Assembly (NCBI RefSeq): GCF_020711235.1
Contig: NZ_JAJFAV010000023.1
Location: forward strand, 1-64,000
Length of the DNA: 64,000 nt
From: Hymenobacter sp. 15J16-1T3B
GTDB lineage: Bacteria > Bacteroidota > Bacteroidia > Cytophagales > Hymenobacteraceae
Direction of reading: 5' to 3'
A program made the position numbers and the translations under genes. The notes under the pieces are model-generated. The model made no database searches and had not been told where the DNA came from. It saw nothing but the letters and a program-made list of their open reading frames with translations. Positions 1-7,413 of the stretch are shown here, piece after piece. How positions within the stretch are numbered: the first letter of the stretch is position 1; each line of letters starts with the position of its first letter.

Positions 1-85
1 TCACCACTTCACCACTTCACCACTTCACCACTTCACCACTTCACCACTTCACCACTTCACCACTTCACCACTTCACCACTTCACC
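1..85. repeat. CACCACTT octamer tandem repeat
   Basis: Ten perfect head-to-tail copies of the 8-base unit CACCACTT occupy 2-81, followed by a partial unit (CACC). The tract reaches the window edge, so the true copy number may be higher. It ends about 7 bases before the ATG of the LytTR regulator at 93. The unit is not a multiple of three and the tract is read here as intergenic DNA, probably between an upstream kinase gene outside the window and the regulator. A related CACTTCACCACTT sits just before the second LytTR gene (4603-4615, minus strand). Confidence 0.95.
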
Positions 86-92
86 TTTGCCC

Positions 93-887
93 ATGACCGC
101 CTTTGTCGTTGAAGACGAGCCGCTGGCTGCCCGCCGCCTGACCGAGCTGCTGCGCCGGCAGGAGCCGCCCGTGCAGGTACTGGCCACCGCCGATTCGGTG
201 GAAGCCGCCGTGGCCCTGCTGCAATCGGCCCCGCAGTCGCCCGACGTGCTCTTCCTCGACATTCACTTGGCCGACGGGCTGAGCTTCGAGCTCTTCGATA
301 AAGTGCAGGTGCGCTGCCCGGTCATTTTCACCACGGCCTACGACCAGTACGCCCTGCGTGCCTTCAAGGTCAACAGCATCGATTACCTGCTCAAGCCCAT
401 CGACGAGGACGAGCTGGCCCGCGCCCTGCACAAGCTGCGGGCCATGCGCGCCGCTGCGCCCGCCGCCCCGGCGGCACCCGTGCCGGCCTTCGACGCGGCC
501 GCGCTGGCCCAGATGCTGCAGCAGCTGCAGCCCCAGCAACACCAGTACAAAAAGCAGTTTGTGGTGAAGGTGGGGGAGCACCTGAAAGTGGTGCCGGTGG
601 AACAAGTGAGCTACTTTTTCAGCCTCGAAAAAGCCACCTTCGTGCAGACGCGCGAAAACCGCCGCTTCGTGCTTGATCAGACCCTGGAGCAGCTGGAGAA
701 GCTGCTCGACCCGCAGCAGTTCTTTCGCCTCAACCGCGCCTACCTCGTGCACCACGAGGCCATCCAGGACATCATCCATTACACCAACTCCCGCCTGAAA
801 ACCGTGCTGCAGCCCACCGCCCCCGAGGGCGACGTGCTCGTAAGTCGGGAGCGGGTTAATGCCTTTCGCCAGTGGCTGGACCGCTGA
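93..887 (+). CDS. LytTR-family response regulator
   Basis: A 264-residue two-component response regulator. The N-terminal receiver domain (about 1-120) has the acidic pair E8/D9, the phospho-acceptor D56 in the motif LFLDIHLADG, T80/T81 and K101 in YLLKPI. The C-terminal LytTR DNA-binding domain (about 160-262) shows the family pattern around FFRLNRAYLVH. ATG at 93 is chosen because the receiver domain starts at once; a TTG at 87 would add only two residues. Such regulators are normally paired with a LytS-type kinase, which would lie to the left of the window. It is a close paralogue of the regulator at 3823-4599. The octamer tract directly upstream may influence its expression; this is inference. 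Confidence 0.93.
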   Translation: MTAFVVEDEPLAARRLTELLRRQEPPVQVLATADSVEAAVALLQSAPQSPDVLFLDIHLADGLSFELFDKVQVRCPVIFTTAYDQYALRAFKVNSIDYLLKPIDEDELARALHKLRAMRAAAPAAPAAPVPAFDAAALAQMLQQLQPQQHQYKKQFVVKVGEHLKVVPVEQVSYFFSLEKATFVQTRENRRFVLDQTLEQLEKLLDPQQFFRLNRAYLVHHEAIQDIIHYTNSRLKTVLQPTAPEGDVLVSRERVNAFRQWLDR

Positions 888-1004
888 ACCCGGCCACGGG
901 GGCGGAAGCCGACGGGCAAAGCTTGCCGCCTTGTTGATGCCCGAGCGGCGGGCTCCTGGTGGCCCCGCACAACTCAGGTGATTCCCTGATTCACGTTGCT
1001 ACCC

Positions 1005-1625
1005 ATGCCCAAACGGCTTACTTCCGCTGCGTACTCGCCCGGTTTGCGCCGGGCGGCCGGCGTGGTGTCGACGCTGGGGCATCCGCTGGGAACGGCGATG
1101 CTCTTCGTGGGCTTCGCGGCTTTCCGGCTGCTCGACGGGCCGGCGGCCCTGGCGGCCGTTGTGCTGGTGGCCGGCGGGGTAGTGGGGCCCGTAGCTGCCT
1201 GGAATTACCGGCAGGTGCGCCGCGGGCACTACGCCAATTTCGACGTGTCGGTGCGGGAGCAGCGCCGCTCGTTTTACCCCCGCCTGCTCGGCTTGCTGCT
1301 GCTGGTCGTCGGGCTGATGTGGGGCCTGGAGGCTGCCCGGCCGCTGCGCGCCGGCCTGCTGGCCGCGCTGGGCCTGCTGACGCTGTGCTACTTGCTCAAT
1401 TTTCGCCTGAAAGTGTCGCTGCACGCCGCGCTGTCGTTTTTTCTGGCCGGTTGCCTCGGGCTGCTGGCCGGCAGCGGCGCGGGGGCGGTAGCACTGCTGC
1501 TGGCCGCACTGGTGGCCGCCTCGCGGCTGGTACTGGGGCGCCACACGGTGCCGGAGCTGCTGGCCGGCACCGGACTGGGCCTGGGCGCGGCCGCCGCGCT
1601 GCTTGCCTGGACTATCTGGGCCTGA
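1005..1625 (+). CDS. PAP2-like polytopic membrane protein
   Basis: A 206-residue very hydrophobic protein with about six membrane segments. Near the C-terminus it has SRLVLGRHTVPELLAG, which resembles the third PAP2 phosphatase motif (SR-x5-H-x3-D, here with E). SLHAALSF may stand for the second motif and VREQRRSFY for the region of the first. The match is therefore to a divergent PAP2-type phosphatase acting on lipid pyrophosphates or phosphates at the membrane. The usual PSGH motif is degenerate, so catalytic activity is uncertain. ATG 1005 (MPKRLTS) is preferred over the upstream TTG at 996. It lies between the LytTR regulator and the GAF protein, all on the plus strand. Confidence 0.72.
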   Translation: MPKRLTSAAYSPGLRRAAGVVSTLGHPLGTAMLFVGFAAFRLLDGPAALAAVVLVAGGVVGPVAAWNYRQVRRGHYANFDVSVREQRRSFYPRLLGLLLLVVGLMWGLEAARPLRAGLLAALGLLTLCYLLNFRLKVSLHAALSFFLAGCLGLLAGSGAGAVALLLAALVAASRLVLGRHTVPELLAGTGLGLGAAAALLAWTIWA

Positions 1626-1682
1626 CTTGCCGGCCAACTCCGCCCGGCCAGGCGCGTAGGTGCGGTATCTGTCTCGCTGCTC

Positions 1683-2216
1683 ATGCCCACTCCCGAACTA
1701 CACGACCTGCAAGTGGCCCTCAGCCCGGCGCGGCCCGCCGCCGAAGCGCTAAACGAGGCCCTGGCGCACATCGGCCACCACCTGCGCGTGGACCGCTGCT
1801 TTCTCTACGTGCGCGACCCGGCGCGGGGCCGCGGCCGCATTGCCCTCGCGTGGCGCCTCGACGAAGCCGTGCCCGACCCGCGCCACGACTGGCAGGACGA
1901 TACCGGCGCGCTGCCCCAGCAGGATCCGCTATTCCGGGCTGCGCTGGCCGGCCAGCCCCCGGTGTACGTCGACGACGTGGAGGCGGCCGGCCCGGAGGTG
2001 CTCAACCGCGCCTTCGAGCGCCGCACCTTCGGGCACCGGGCCCTCATCCACGCCCACATCCTGGACGAGCAGGGGCAACTCTGGGGCATTCTGCAGCCCT
2101 GCGTGTTTGGCCACCCGCGGCACTGGACGCCGGCCGAACGTGCCTACGTGGAGGCCGCGCTGCCCCTGCTGCGGCCGGTGGTGCAGAACTACATGCAGGG
2201 GCAGTCGGTGGAGTAA
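1683..2216 (+). CDS. GAF-domain protein
   Basis: A 177-residue soluble protein made almost wholly of one GAF domain. Typical features are an N-terminal helix, the strand DRCFLYVRDP, a central acidic loop, and the late strands HRALIHAHILDEQGQLWGILQPCVFGHPR followed by the helix WTPAERAYVEAALPLLR (given in pieces as family landmarks). GAF domains bind small ligands, chromophores or haem, or mediate dimers; the ligand cannot be read from the sequence. No output domain is fused. It begins 57 bases after the PAP2-like gene and is convergent with the acetyltransferase at 2244. It may act as a stand-alone sensor, but no partner is evident. Confidence 0.8.
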   Translation: MPTPELHDLQVALSPARPAAEALNEALAHIGHHLRVDRCFLYVRDPARGRGRIALAWRLDEAVPDPRHDWQDDTGALPQQDPLFRAALAGQPPVYVDDVEAAGPEVLNRAFERRTFGHRALIHAHILDEQGQLWGILQPCVFGHPRHWTPAERAYVEAALPLLRPVVQNYMQGQSVE

Positions 2217-2243
2217 GCCGCGCCGAGGGCCAAGCGGTGTGAC

Positions 2244-2876
2244 CTAGTCGGCGTCGAGGGCCCGTTGCAGCTCTTCGAAAAACAGGCCCACGTGGTAGCC
2301 GTCGGCCAGGCCGTGGTGGGCGTTGACGGCCACGGGCATGAGCAGCTTGTCGCCCTCGCGGCGGGTGCGGCCGACGGATACCTTGGGCACCGAATCGGGG
2401 AAGCTAAACGAGCGGGCGTGCGTGAGGCCTGTAAAGCTCAGCCAGGGAATGGCGGAAAAGTGAATGACGTCGGGGCGGGCCGTGACGTCGTTCAGGCGCA
2501 GGCCGGGCGTGCGGCGCACGGCTTCCATTTCGGCCGCCAGGCCCGGGCCAAAATCAGCCAGAGTGGGCGCGAAGGGCACGAAGCTGAAGCCGAAAGTATT
2601 GTCGGGGCGGGTGAGCGTGGCCGAGGCGTGGATGACGTCGTAGCACCACACCTGCCCGTCCTCGATGCGGTAGCGCAGGGCCTCCACGGCGTTGACGGCC
2701 CGCAGCACGGCGTGCAGGTACAGCTGAAAAAACGATACGCCCAGGTCTTTGGCGCGGGCGTAGGCGCGGGCCGCGTCCACGTCGGCCACCACCCCGAAAA
2801 AAGGCTCCTCGAAGGCCGAGAAAAAGGCAAAATGCTCCCGGCGGTTCCAGGTTGATAGGTCAAGTAGCTGCTTCAT
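2244..2876 (-). CDS. Chloramphenicol acetyltransferase-like protein
   Basis: A 210-residue CoA-dependent acyltransferase of the type A CAT fold. The C-terminal motif NAHHGLADGYHVG contains the catalytic histidine and the DG pair of the family (HHxxxDG). The N-terminal segment WNRREHFAFFSAFEEPFF is also typical. The start is ATG 2876 (MKQLLDLSTW), the usual CAT beginning; an upstream in-frame extension is rejected because it is low-complexity. A TACCTTTG element lies 7 bases before the start codon. Many chromosomal CAT-like proteins of Bacteroidota do not give chloramphenicol resistance, so the natural acceptor is unknown. Confidence 0.88.
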   Translation of the reverse strand: MKQLLDLSTWNRREHFAFFSAFEEPFFGVVADVDAARAYARAKDLGVSFFQLYLHAVLRAVNAVEALRYRIEDGQVWCYDVIHASATLTRPDNTFGFSFVPFAPTLADFGPGLAAEMEAVRRTPGLRLNDVTARPDVIHFSAIPWLSFTGLTHARSFSFPDSVPKVSVGRTRREGDKLLMPVAVNAHHGLADGYHVGLFFEELQRALDAD

Positions 2877-2883
2877 AGCCGGG

Positions 2884-2891
2884 CAAAGGTA
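2884..2891 (-). promoter_or_regulatory. TAnnTTTG -7 element before CAT-like gene
   Basis: The minus strand reads TACCTTTG, matching the Bacteroidota -7 consensus TAnnTTTG. It ends only 7 bases before the ATG at 2876, so the transcript would have a very short leader. No convincing -33 TTG was seen at the right distance. Confidence 0.45.
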
Positions 2892-3019
2892 GGGGCCGCG
2901 GCCGGCAACGGCTGCCGCAGCGGGTAGCGGACGACACAAGGCGCCCGCACCGGCTCACCCGGCCGTCAGCGCAAGGCAGTGAAGCGCTGCTGCCTTCCCA
3001 ACCGGCTGGCTGCGGAAGC

Positions 3020-3027
3020 TACCTTTG
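3020..3027 (+). promoter_or_regulatory. TAnnTTTG -7 element before HAD gene
   Basis: TACCTTTG matches the Bacteroidota -7 consensus and lies 24 bases before the ATG at 3052. No clear -33 TTG partner is visible. Confidence 0.45.
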
Positions 3028-3051
3028 CGGCTTCACCTCTGCCTGCCAATT

Positions 3052-3768
3052 ATGCCCGCTCCCCAGCTCATTGCCTTCGACGCCGACGATACGCTGTGGC
3101 CCAATCAGCCGCACTACGACCAGGCCGAGGCCCAGCTCTACGACCTGCTCACCCACTACGCCGACGCCGACACGCTCAGCCGGCGCTTCAATGAGGTACA
3201 GCGCCGCGACCTGCCGCTGCTCGGTTACGGGGCCAAGTCGTTTATCATCTGCATGGTCGAAACCATCATCAGCCTGACCGACGGCCGGGTGACGGGCCAG
3301 GAAATCCAGCACATCCTCGACCACGGCAAGCGCCTGCTCGACTTTCCCATCGAGCCTCTGCCCGACGTGCGCGCGGTGCTCGACGTGCTGCAGGAGCAGG
3401 GCCACCGGCTGATGCTGCTCACCAAGGGCGACCTGTTCGACCAGGAAAGCAAGCTGGCCCGCTCCGGCCTGGGGCCCTACTTCGCCCACGTCGAAATCGT
3501 GAGCGAGAAAAACGAAGCCACCTACCAACGCCTGCTGCAGCGCTACCACCTGCAGCCCGCCGATTTTCTGATGATCGGCAACTCGCTCAAGTCCGACGTG
3601 CTGCCGGTGGCCCGCCTCGGCGCCCGGGCCGTGCACGTGCCCTACCATACCACCTGGGTCATGGAAGAAGTGCCCGCCGAGCAGCTCCGGGGCGTCGACT
3701 TTCACCGGGTCGAGGCGCTGGCCGAGGTGGTGCCCTACATTCAGGCGCTGACCGAAGCCGAGGAGTAA
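3052..3768 (+). CDS. HAD-superfamily hydrolase
   Basis: A 238-residue haloacid-dehalogenase-type phosphatase. Motif I is FDADDTLW (nucleophile and acid/base aspartates), motif II the LLTKGD segment, motif III a lysine before EATYQRLLQRY, and motif IV MIGNSLKSDVLPV. The four-helix cap (about 25-100) is of the C1 type. The family hydrolyses small phosphorylated metabolites; the substrate is not evident. ATG 3052 (MPAPQLIAFDADD) is chosen because the nucleophile motif follows directly. It is divergent from the CAT-like gene and convergent with the LytTR gene at 3823. Confidence 0.9.
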   Translation: MPAPQLIAFDADDTLWPNQPHYDQAEAQLYDLLTHYADADTLSRRFNEVQRRDLPLLGYGAKSFIICMVETIISLTDGRVTGQEIQHILDHGKRLLDFPIEPLPDVRAVLDVLQEQGHRLMLLTKGDLFDQESKLARSGLGPYFAHVEIVSEKNEATYQRLLQRYHLQPADFLMIGNSLKSDVLPVARLGARAVHVPYHTTWVMEEVPAEQLRGVDFHRVEALAEVVPYIQALTEAEE

Positions 3769-3822
3769 CGGGTGCGCCCCGCGGCCTGGGCCCCACTACC
3801 GGCCCGCCCGGGTATCACGAAA

Positions 3823-4599
3823 TTAGCCTTCCAGCCAGCTTTTCACCGCCGCCGCCTTTTCGCGGCTGACGATGACCTCGTCGGCGGGGGCGGGCTGCAA
3901 ATCCAGCTTCAGCTTGCCGTTGAACCACGGGTGCAGGCGCTGCACGGCCGGCAGCTGGGCAATGAACTGGCGGTTGAGCCGGAAAAACTGCCCCGGGTCG
4001 AGCAGCTGCTCCAGTTGCTCCAGCGTGTAGTCGACGAGGTAGCGCTGCCCAGCCTGCGTGACCAGCGTCACGGTTTCGTTGCGGCTCTGAAACCAGGCAA
4101 TGTCCTGGGCCTGCACCGGCAGCAGCTGCTCGCCCTGGCGCACCAAAAAACGCGTTTTGGGGGCCGGCGGTGCGCCGCCGGCCGGCTTCTGCTGCAGCAA
4201 GTCTTGCAGGCGCTCGGCCACGGCCGAGGCGGCCAGCGCCGGGCTGTGCCACTGCCGGAATTTCTGAAGGGCCGTCTGCAGCTCCGCCAGCTTGACGGGC
4301 TTGAGCAGGTAGTCCACGCTGTGCGTCTTGAAGGCTTGCAGGGCGTACTGGTCGTAGGCGGTGGTGAAGACGACGGGCGTGGTCACTACCAACTGATCAA
4401 ACACGTCGAGGCTGATGCCGTCGGCCAGGTGAATGTCGGCCAGGATGAGGTCGGGGGCGGGGTGGGTGCGCAGCCAGTCCACGGCCCCGGCCACCGTGTC
4501 GTGGTGGGCCACCACGCGGGCCTCGGGCGCAGCCTGGGCCAGCAGGCGCTGCAGGCGCTCGGCGGCCGGGTATTCGTCTTCGAGCAGCAGAACGGTCAT
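3823..4599 (-). CDS. LytTR-family response regulator
   Basis: A 258-residue response regulator, second gene of a kinase-regulator operon with the gene at 4687-5715. The receiver domain has E7/D8, phospho-acceptor D55 in LILADIHLADG, T79/T80 and K100 in YLLKPV. A linker of about 40 residues leads to a LytTR DNA-binding domain (about 150-255) with QFFRLNRQFIAQ. The ATG at 4599 opens directly into the receiver domain. The short 87-base gap to the kinase carries one and a half copies of the octamer that is expanded at the window start. It is paralogous to the regulator at 93-887. Confidence 0.93.
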   Translation of the reverse strand: MTVLLLEDEYPAAERLQRLLAQAAPEARVVAHHDTVAGAVDWLRTHPAPDLILADIHLADGISLDVFDQLVVTTPVVFTTAYDQYALQAFKTHSVDYLLKPVKLAELQTALQKFRQWHSPALAASAVAERLQDLLQQKPAGGAPPAPKTRFLVRQGEQLLPVQAQDIAWFQSRNETVTLVTQAGQRYLVDYTLEQLEQLLDPGQFFRLNRQFIAQLPAVQRLHPWFNGKLKLDLQPAPADEVIVSREKAAAVKSWLEG

Positions 4600-4602
4600 G
4601 GC

Positions 4603-4615
4603 AAGTGGTGAAGTG
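4603..4615 (-). repeat. CACTTCACCACTT copy of the octamer motif
   Basis: On the minus strand this reads CACTTCACCACTT, one full and one partial CACCACTT unit, three bases before the regulator ATG at 4599. The same unit is repeated ten times before the paralogous regulator at 93. The stop region of the upstream kinase gene (about 4680-4692) carries a similar TTCACCACT run on the plus strand. Confidence 0.7.
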
Positions 4616-4686
4616 ACGAAAGGTAAAGTTGTGAAGGGGGAAGCGCGCAGCGGCAGGGCAAAAGTCTGCGGCCGGCATTCACAACT

Positions 4687-5715
4687 TCACCACTGCACAA
4701 TTTCCCCCTTGAGCAGCGGCAGGCGCACGGTGAAAGTAGCTTCTTCGGCCAGGATCTGCACCGCGCTTGCGGGCAGCAGCAGGGCGTACCGCTCGCGGAT
4801 GTTGCGCAGGCCGGTGCCGGTGCTGGGCGCGGCCAGGCTGCTGGTGCGGGCCCGGCGCGGGTTGCTGACCGTCAGCCACCCGGGCTCGGCCGTCACCCGC
4901 ACGTGCAGGGGGTGGCGGCGCGAGGCTTCGTTGTGCTTCAGGGCATTTTCGATGAGCAGCTGCACGCTCAGCGGGGCCACGTGCGCGTCGAGCAGGGCCT
5001 CGGGAACTTGCACATCCACGTGCAGGCTGGCGCGCAGCCGGGCTTTCTGCAAGGCCACGTAGGCGTCCACGAAGGCCAGCTCCTCGCCGAGTGGCACCGT
5101 GCGCCGCTCCCGGCTCAGCAGCACGTAGCGGTACACGTCGGCGAGCTGCTCCACAAACTGCTGGGCGGGCGCGTTGTCGGGCTCCACCAAGGCCGCCAGG
5201 GTATTCAGGGAGTTGAAAAGGAAGTGCGGGTCGAGCTGCTGCTGCAGGGCCTCGAGCTGGGCGCGCTGGCTGGCGCTCTGCAGCTGCTCGGCGCGGCGCA
5301 CGTTTGCGGCCCACTGCTGAAAGAAGTGCCGGCTCTCGTAGCCCAGCATCACGATGGTGGTCGGAATCAGGTCGAAGCCGACTTGGCCGAGCAGCGCGCG
5401 GGGCGTCAGCGGGAAGTACGGCGGCAGCACCTGGTGCAGCAGCACGACGAGGCCCACCGTGGCCGCGCCGGTGTACAGCAGGCCGAGAGCCAGCAGCAGC
5501 CACAGGCGCCGGGCGGTTTGCTCCACCCGCGGAAACCGCTCCACCAGCAGGGCCCAAATCGTGCGCGTGCCCTGCCAGAGTACCACCGTAAACAGCAGGG
5601 AAATGCCCCAGCTCACGGCAAACTGCGGCCAGGAATACCAGTGGTCGGCGCCCAGGGCGGCGATGAGCAAACTCAGCACTGGCATGCCGATGAGGCGGAT
5701 GCGCAAATCGTTCAT
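4687..5715 (-). CDS. LytS-type sensor histidine kinase
   Basis: A 342-residue membrane histidine kinase. Four hydrophobic segments fill residues 1-130, then a short linker (about 130-155) leads to the His_kinase domain with the phospho-acceptor H164 in LDPHFLFNSLN. A compact HATPase domain follows, with N-box NALKHNEA and G-box GTGLRNIRERY. The ATG at 5715 is chosen because it opens into the first membrane segment. It is transcribed ahead of the LytTR regulator at 3823-4599, 87 bases apart, so the two probably form one signalling pair. There is no extracellular ligand domain, so the stimulus is likely sensed in the membrane. Confidence 0.93.
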   Translation of the reverse strand: MNDLRIRLIGMPVLSLLIAALGADHWYSWPQFAVSWGISLLFTVVLWQGTRTIWALLVERFPRVEQTARRLWLLLALGLLYTGAATVGLVVLLHQVLPPYFPLTPRALLGQVGFDLIPTTIVMLGYESRHFFQQWAANVRRAEQLQSASQRAQLEALQQQLDPHFLFNSLNTLAALVEPDNAPAQQFVEQLADVYRYVLLSRERRTVPLGEELAFVDAYVALQKARLRASLHVDVQVPEALLDAHVAPLSVQLLIENALKHNEASRRHPLHVRVTAEPGWLTVSNPRRARTSSLAAPSTGTGLRNIRERYALLLPASAVQILAEEATFTVRLPLLKGEIVQW

Positions 5716-5888
5716 AACGTAAAGATGAGGCGGCCCGCCCACGTGCGGTAGTGCCCGGGCGCGGCATTAGCGCCGGGGTACATTATCGTTGTACTTAAAA
5801 TGCGTTGCCGAAAAGGTCCGCTCGCGGTGCCCGGATAATCAGGCAATCTGCCGTCCGCGGATCAAACCCACAACCGACAACGCCCGCC

Positions 5889-6734
5889 TTAGAACAGCGG
5901 CAGGCCCTGCATGGCGTGCCAGAACAGCCAGCCTACGGCCCCGGCGTAGAGCCCGGCCACCGCGGCCAGGGCCAGCGTTTGGGCACCGCGGCCGGCTACT
6001 CGGCGGCCCAGCAGCCAGCCGGCCAGCGGCAGGGCTTGCAGGGCGTGCAGGCCGAGGAAGTGGGCGGCGCGCAGGTCGCCGTGGCGGGTGCTCCAGCCCA
6101 GCACGGGCAGGCCCGCGCCGCCGTCGGCCGCGCCCACGGTGTGGGCCAGGCGCTGGGCCATCACACCGCCCACCACGCTGCCCAGCAAGAACACGAGCAG
6201 CCCCAGGCGGATGCCCCACACCCAGGCCGCCGAGCCGAAGGGCCGGTGCCGAAACACCAGCCCCAGCGCCCAGACGATGGCCGCGGTGTTGAGCAGGATG
6301 AAGACGCCCATGAGCTGAAACACCGCGCCGTCGAAGGCCGAGCCCAAATTGAAGTGCGAGGTGGTGCCGCGGGCCGCCTGCCCCACGATGCACCCCATTT
6401 CCACCACCATGCTCAGCGCCACCAGCCGCCCGATGCGCCGGGCGCTGCGTTGCCCGGCGGCGGGCACGTCGGCCAGCAGCCAGGCCATGGTCCAGAGGTA
6501 AAGCAGGCCGGAGAGGCTGAACTTGGCCGGCTTGATCCACACGTTTAGGCCGGTGACGGTGCGCTCATCCAAGGGCCAGAGCAGCAGGCAGCCCAGCAGC
6601 AGGGCCACGTGCAGCCAGCCGGCCCAGGCCAGCGCGGGCTGGCAGCCGTGCAGCACGCGCAACCACGCGGCCGGCCGGGTCGGGGTGCGTTCTTCGGCAG
6701 ACAAGGAAAAAGCGGGAGCCAAGGCAGTTTTCAT
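5889..6734 (-). CDS. Polytopic membrane protein, unknown function
   Basis: A 281-residue integral membrane protein with about seven predicted segments. A cytosolic N-terminal stretch of some 40 residues precedes the first helix. Conserved-looking patches are WIKPAKFSLSGLLYLWTMAW, the loop ARGTTSHFN, and STRHGDLRAAHFLGLHALQ, which has two histidines near a membrane boundary. I do not recognise a named family. It is 45 bases upstream of the ABA4-like gene on the same strand in chromosome order (that gene is transcribed first), so the two could be co-transcribed and act together in the membrane; this is inference. Confidence 0.78.
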   Translation of the reverse strand: MKTALAPAFSLSAEERTPTRPAAWLRVLHGCQPALAWAGWLHVALLLGCLLLWPLDERTVTGLNVWIKPAKFSLSGLLYLWTMAWLLADVPAAGQRSARRIGRLVALSMVVEMGCIVGQAARGTTSHFNLGSAFDGAVFQLMGVFILLNTAAIVWALGLVFRHRPFGSAAWVWGIRLGLLVFLLGSVVGGVMAQRLAHTVGAADGGAGLPVLGWSTRHGDLRAAHFLGLHALQALPLAGWLLGRRVAGRGAQTLALAAVAGLYAGAVGWLFWHAMQGLPLF

Positions 6735-6779
6735 CGGGCAGCAAGAGGGTTAGAGTGTAGCGAGAACAGGGCCAGGTAT

Positions 6780-7232
6780 TCAGGGGGTGGGGGCGGCTTG
6801 CGGGGCCGGGCGCAGCTGGCGCAAGCCGGCGTAGAGCAGCAAGCCCACCGGCCCGACCAGGAAGGTGAAAAGCAGCGCCGGCAGCACCAGCAGCTGCGGC
6901 AGCCCGCGCCGCTCGGCGTCGCGCACTTCCCAGAGGCCCACGCACAAATCGAAGCAGAGGTAATGCACCCAACCGGCCGTCAGCGCCCAGGGGTTGGCAA
7001 ACAAGGCGCGCACCTCGGCCAAGGAGCCGAAACCGCCCTCGGCGGCGTGCGGGCCGAGGTAGTGGCTGAGGATGAGGGCGGCGTAAGTGGCCGCCAGCAG
7101 CAGCGGCCAGGCGCCGCTGCGCACCACGCGGCGCGTGACTACCCAGCGCGGCGCCGCGGCCAGCAGCAGCCAGGCGGGCAGCACGGCCGCGTTGGCCAGG
7201 GAAAAGACGAGGTCGGGGGAGAGAGCGGGCAT
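6780..7232 (-). CDS. ABA4-like (DUF4281) membrane protein
   Basis: A 150-residue protein with four membrane segments. Its pattern, LVFSLANAAVLPAWLLLA, an ALILSHYLG segment, GWVHYLCFDLCVGLWEVRDA, and FLVGPVGLLLY, fits the DUF4281 family to which plant ABA DEFICIENT 4 belongs. The plant protein is needed for neoxanthin synthesis; bacterial members are uncharacterised, and a carotenoid link is only suggestive here because no carotenoid gene is in the window. ATG 7232 (MPALSPDLVFS) is chosen over a long in-frame upstream extension that lacks sense. It precedes the unknown membrane protein at 5889-6734. Confidence 0.82.
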   Translation of the reverse strand: MPALSPDLVFSLANAAVLPAWLLLAAAPRWVVTRRVVRSGAWPLLLAATYAALILSHYLGPHAAEGGFGSLAEVRALFANPWALTAGWVHYLCFDLCVGLWEVRDAERRGLPQLLVLPALLFTFLVGPVGLLLYAGLRQLRPAPQAAPTP

Positions 7233-7401
7233 GGCGACGGTGGCGAACGGGTGATGCCCAAAACTACGCGCGCCGCGAGCCCGGCCGATGCCCAAGCGGG
7301 GTGAAGTGCCCCGGCCGTGGGGTGAAGCGTCGGCGGGGGCGGGGCAAACCGGTCGGGCCCGCGGCCGCGCCGCGGGGTACAACTTCCCGCCGTGCAGCGC
7401 G

Positions 7402-7409
7402 TAGCTTTG
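7402..7409 (+). promoter_or_regulatory. TAnnTTTG -7 element, near-leaderless start
   Basis: TAGCTTTG matches the Bacteroidota -7 consensus and ends four bases before the GTG at 7414. Transcription would then begin at or next to the start codon. No -33 TTG is evident. Confidence 0.4.
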
Positions 7410-7413
7410 CCTC

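Noticed and set aside
1-85. Octamer tract as a CRISPR-like array
   Set aside because: Copies are contiguous, 8 bases long and without spacers, so it is a simple tandem repeat.
959-2242. Plus-strand frame of 427 codons over the PAP2-like and GAF genes
   Set aside because: It is Arg/Gly/Ala-rich without domains, and the overlapping frames carry membrane helices and a GAF fold.
2244-2876. Chloramphenicol resistance gene
   Set aside because: The fold and catalytic motif fit, but chromosomal relatives often have other acceptors and there is no mobile context, so a resistance role is not claimed.
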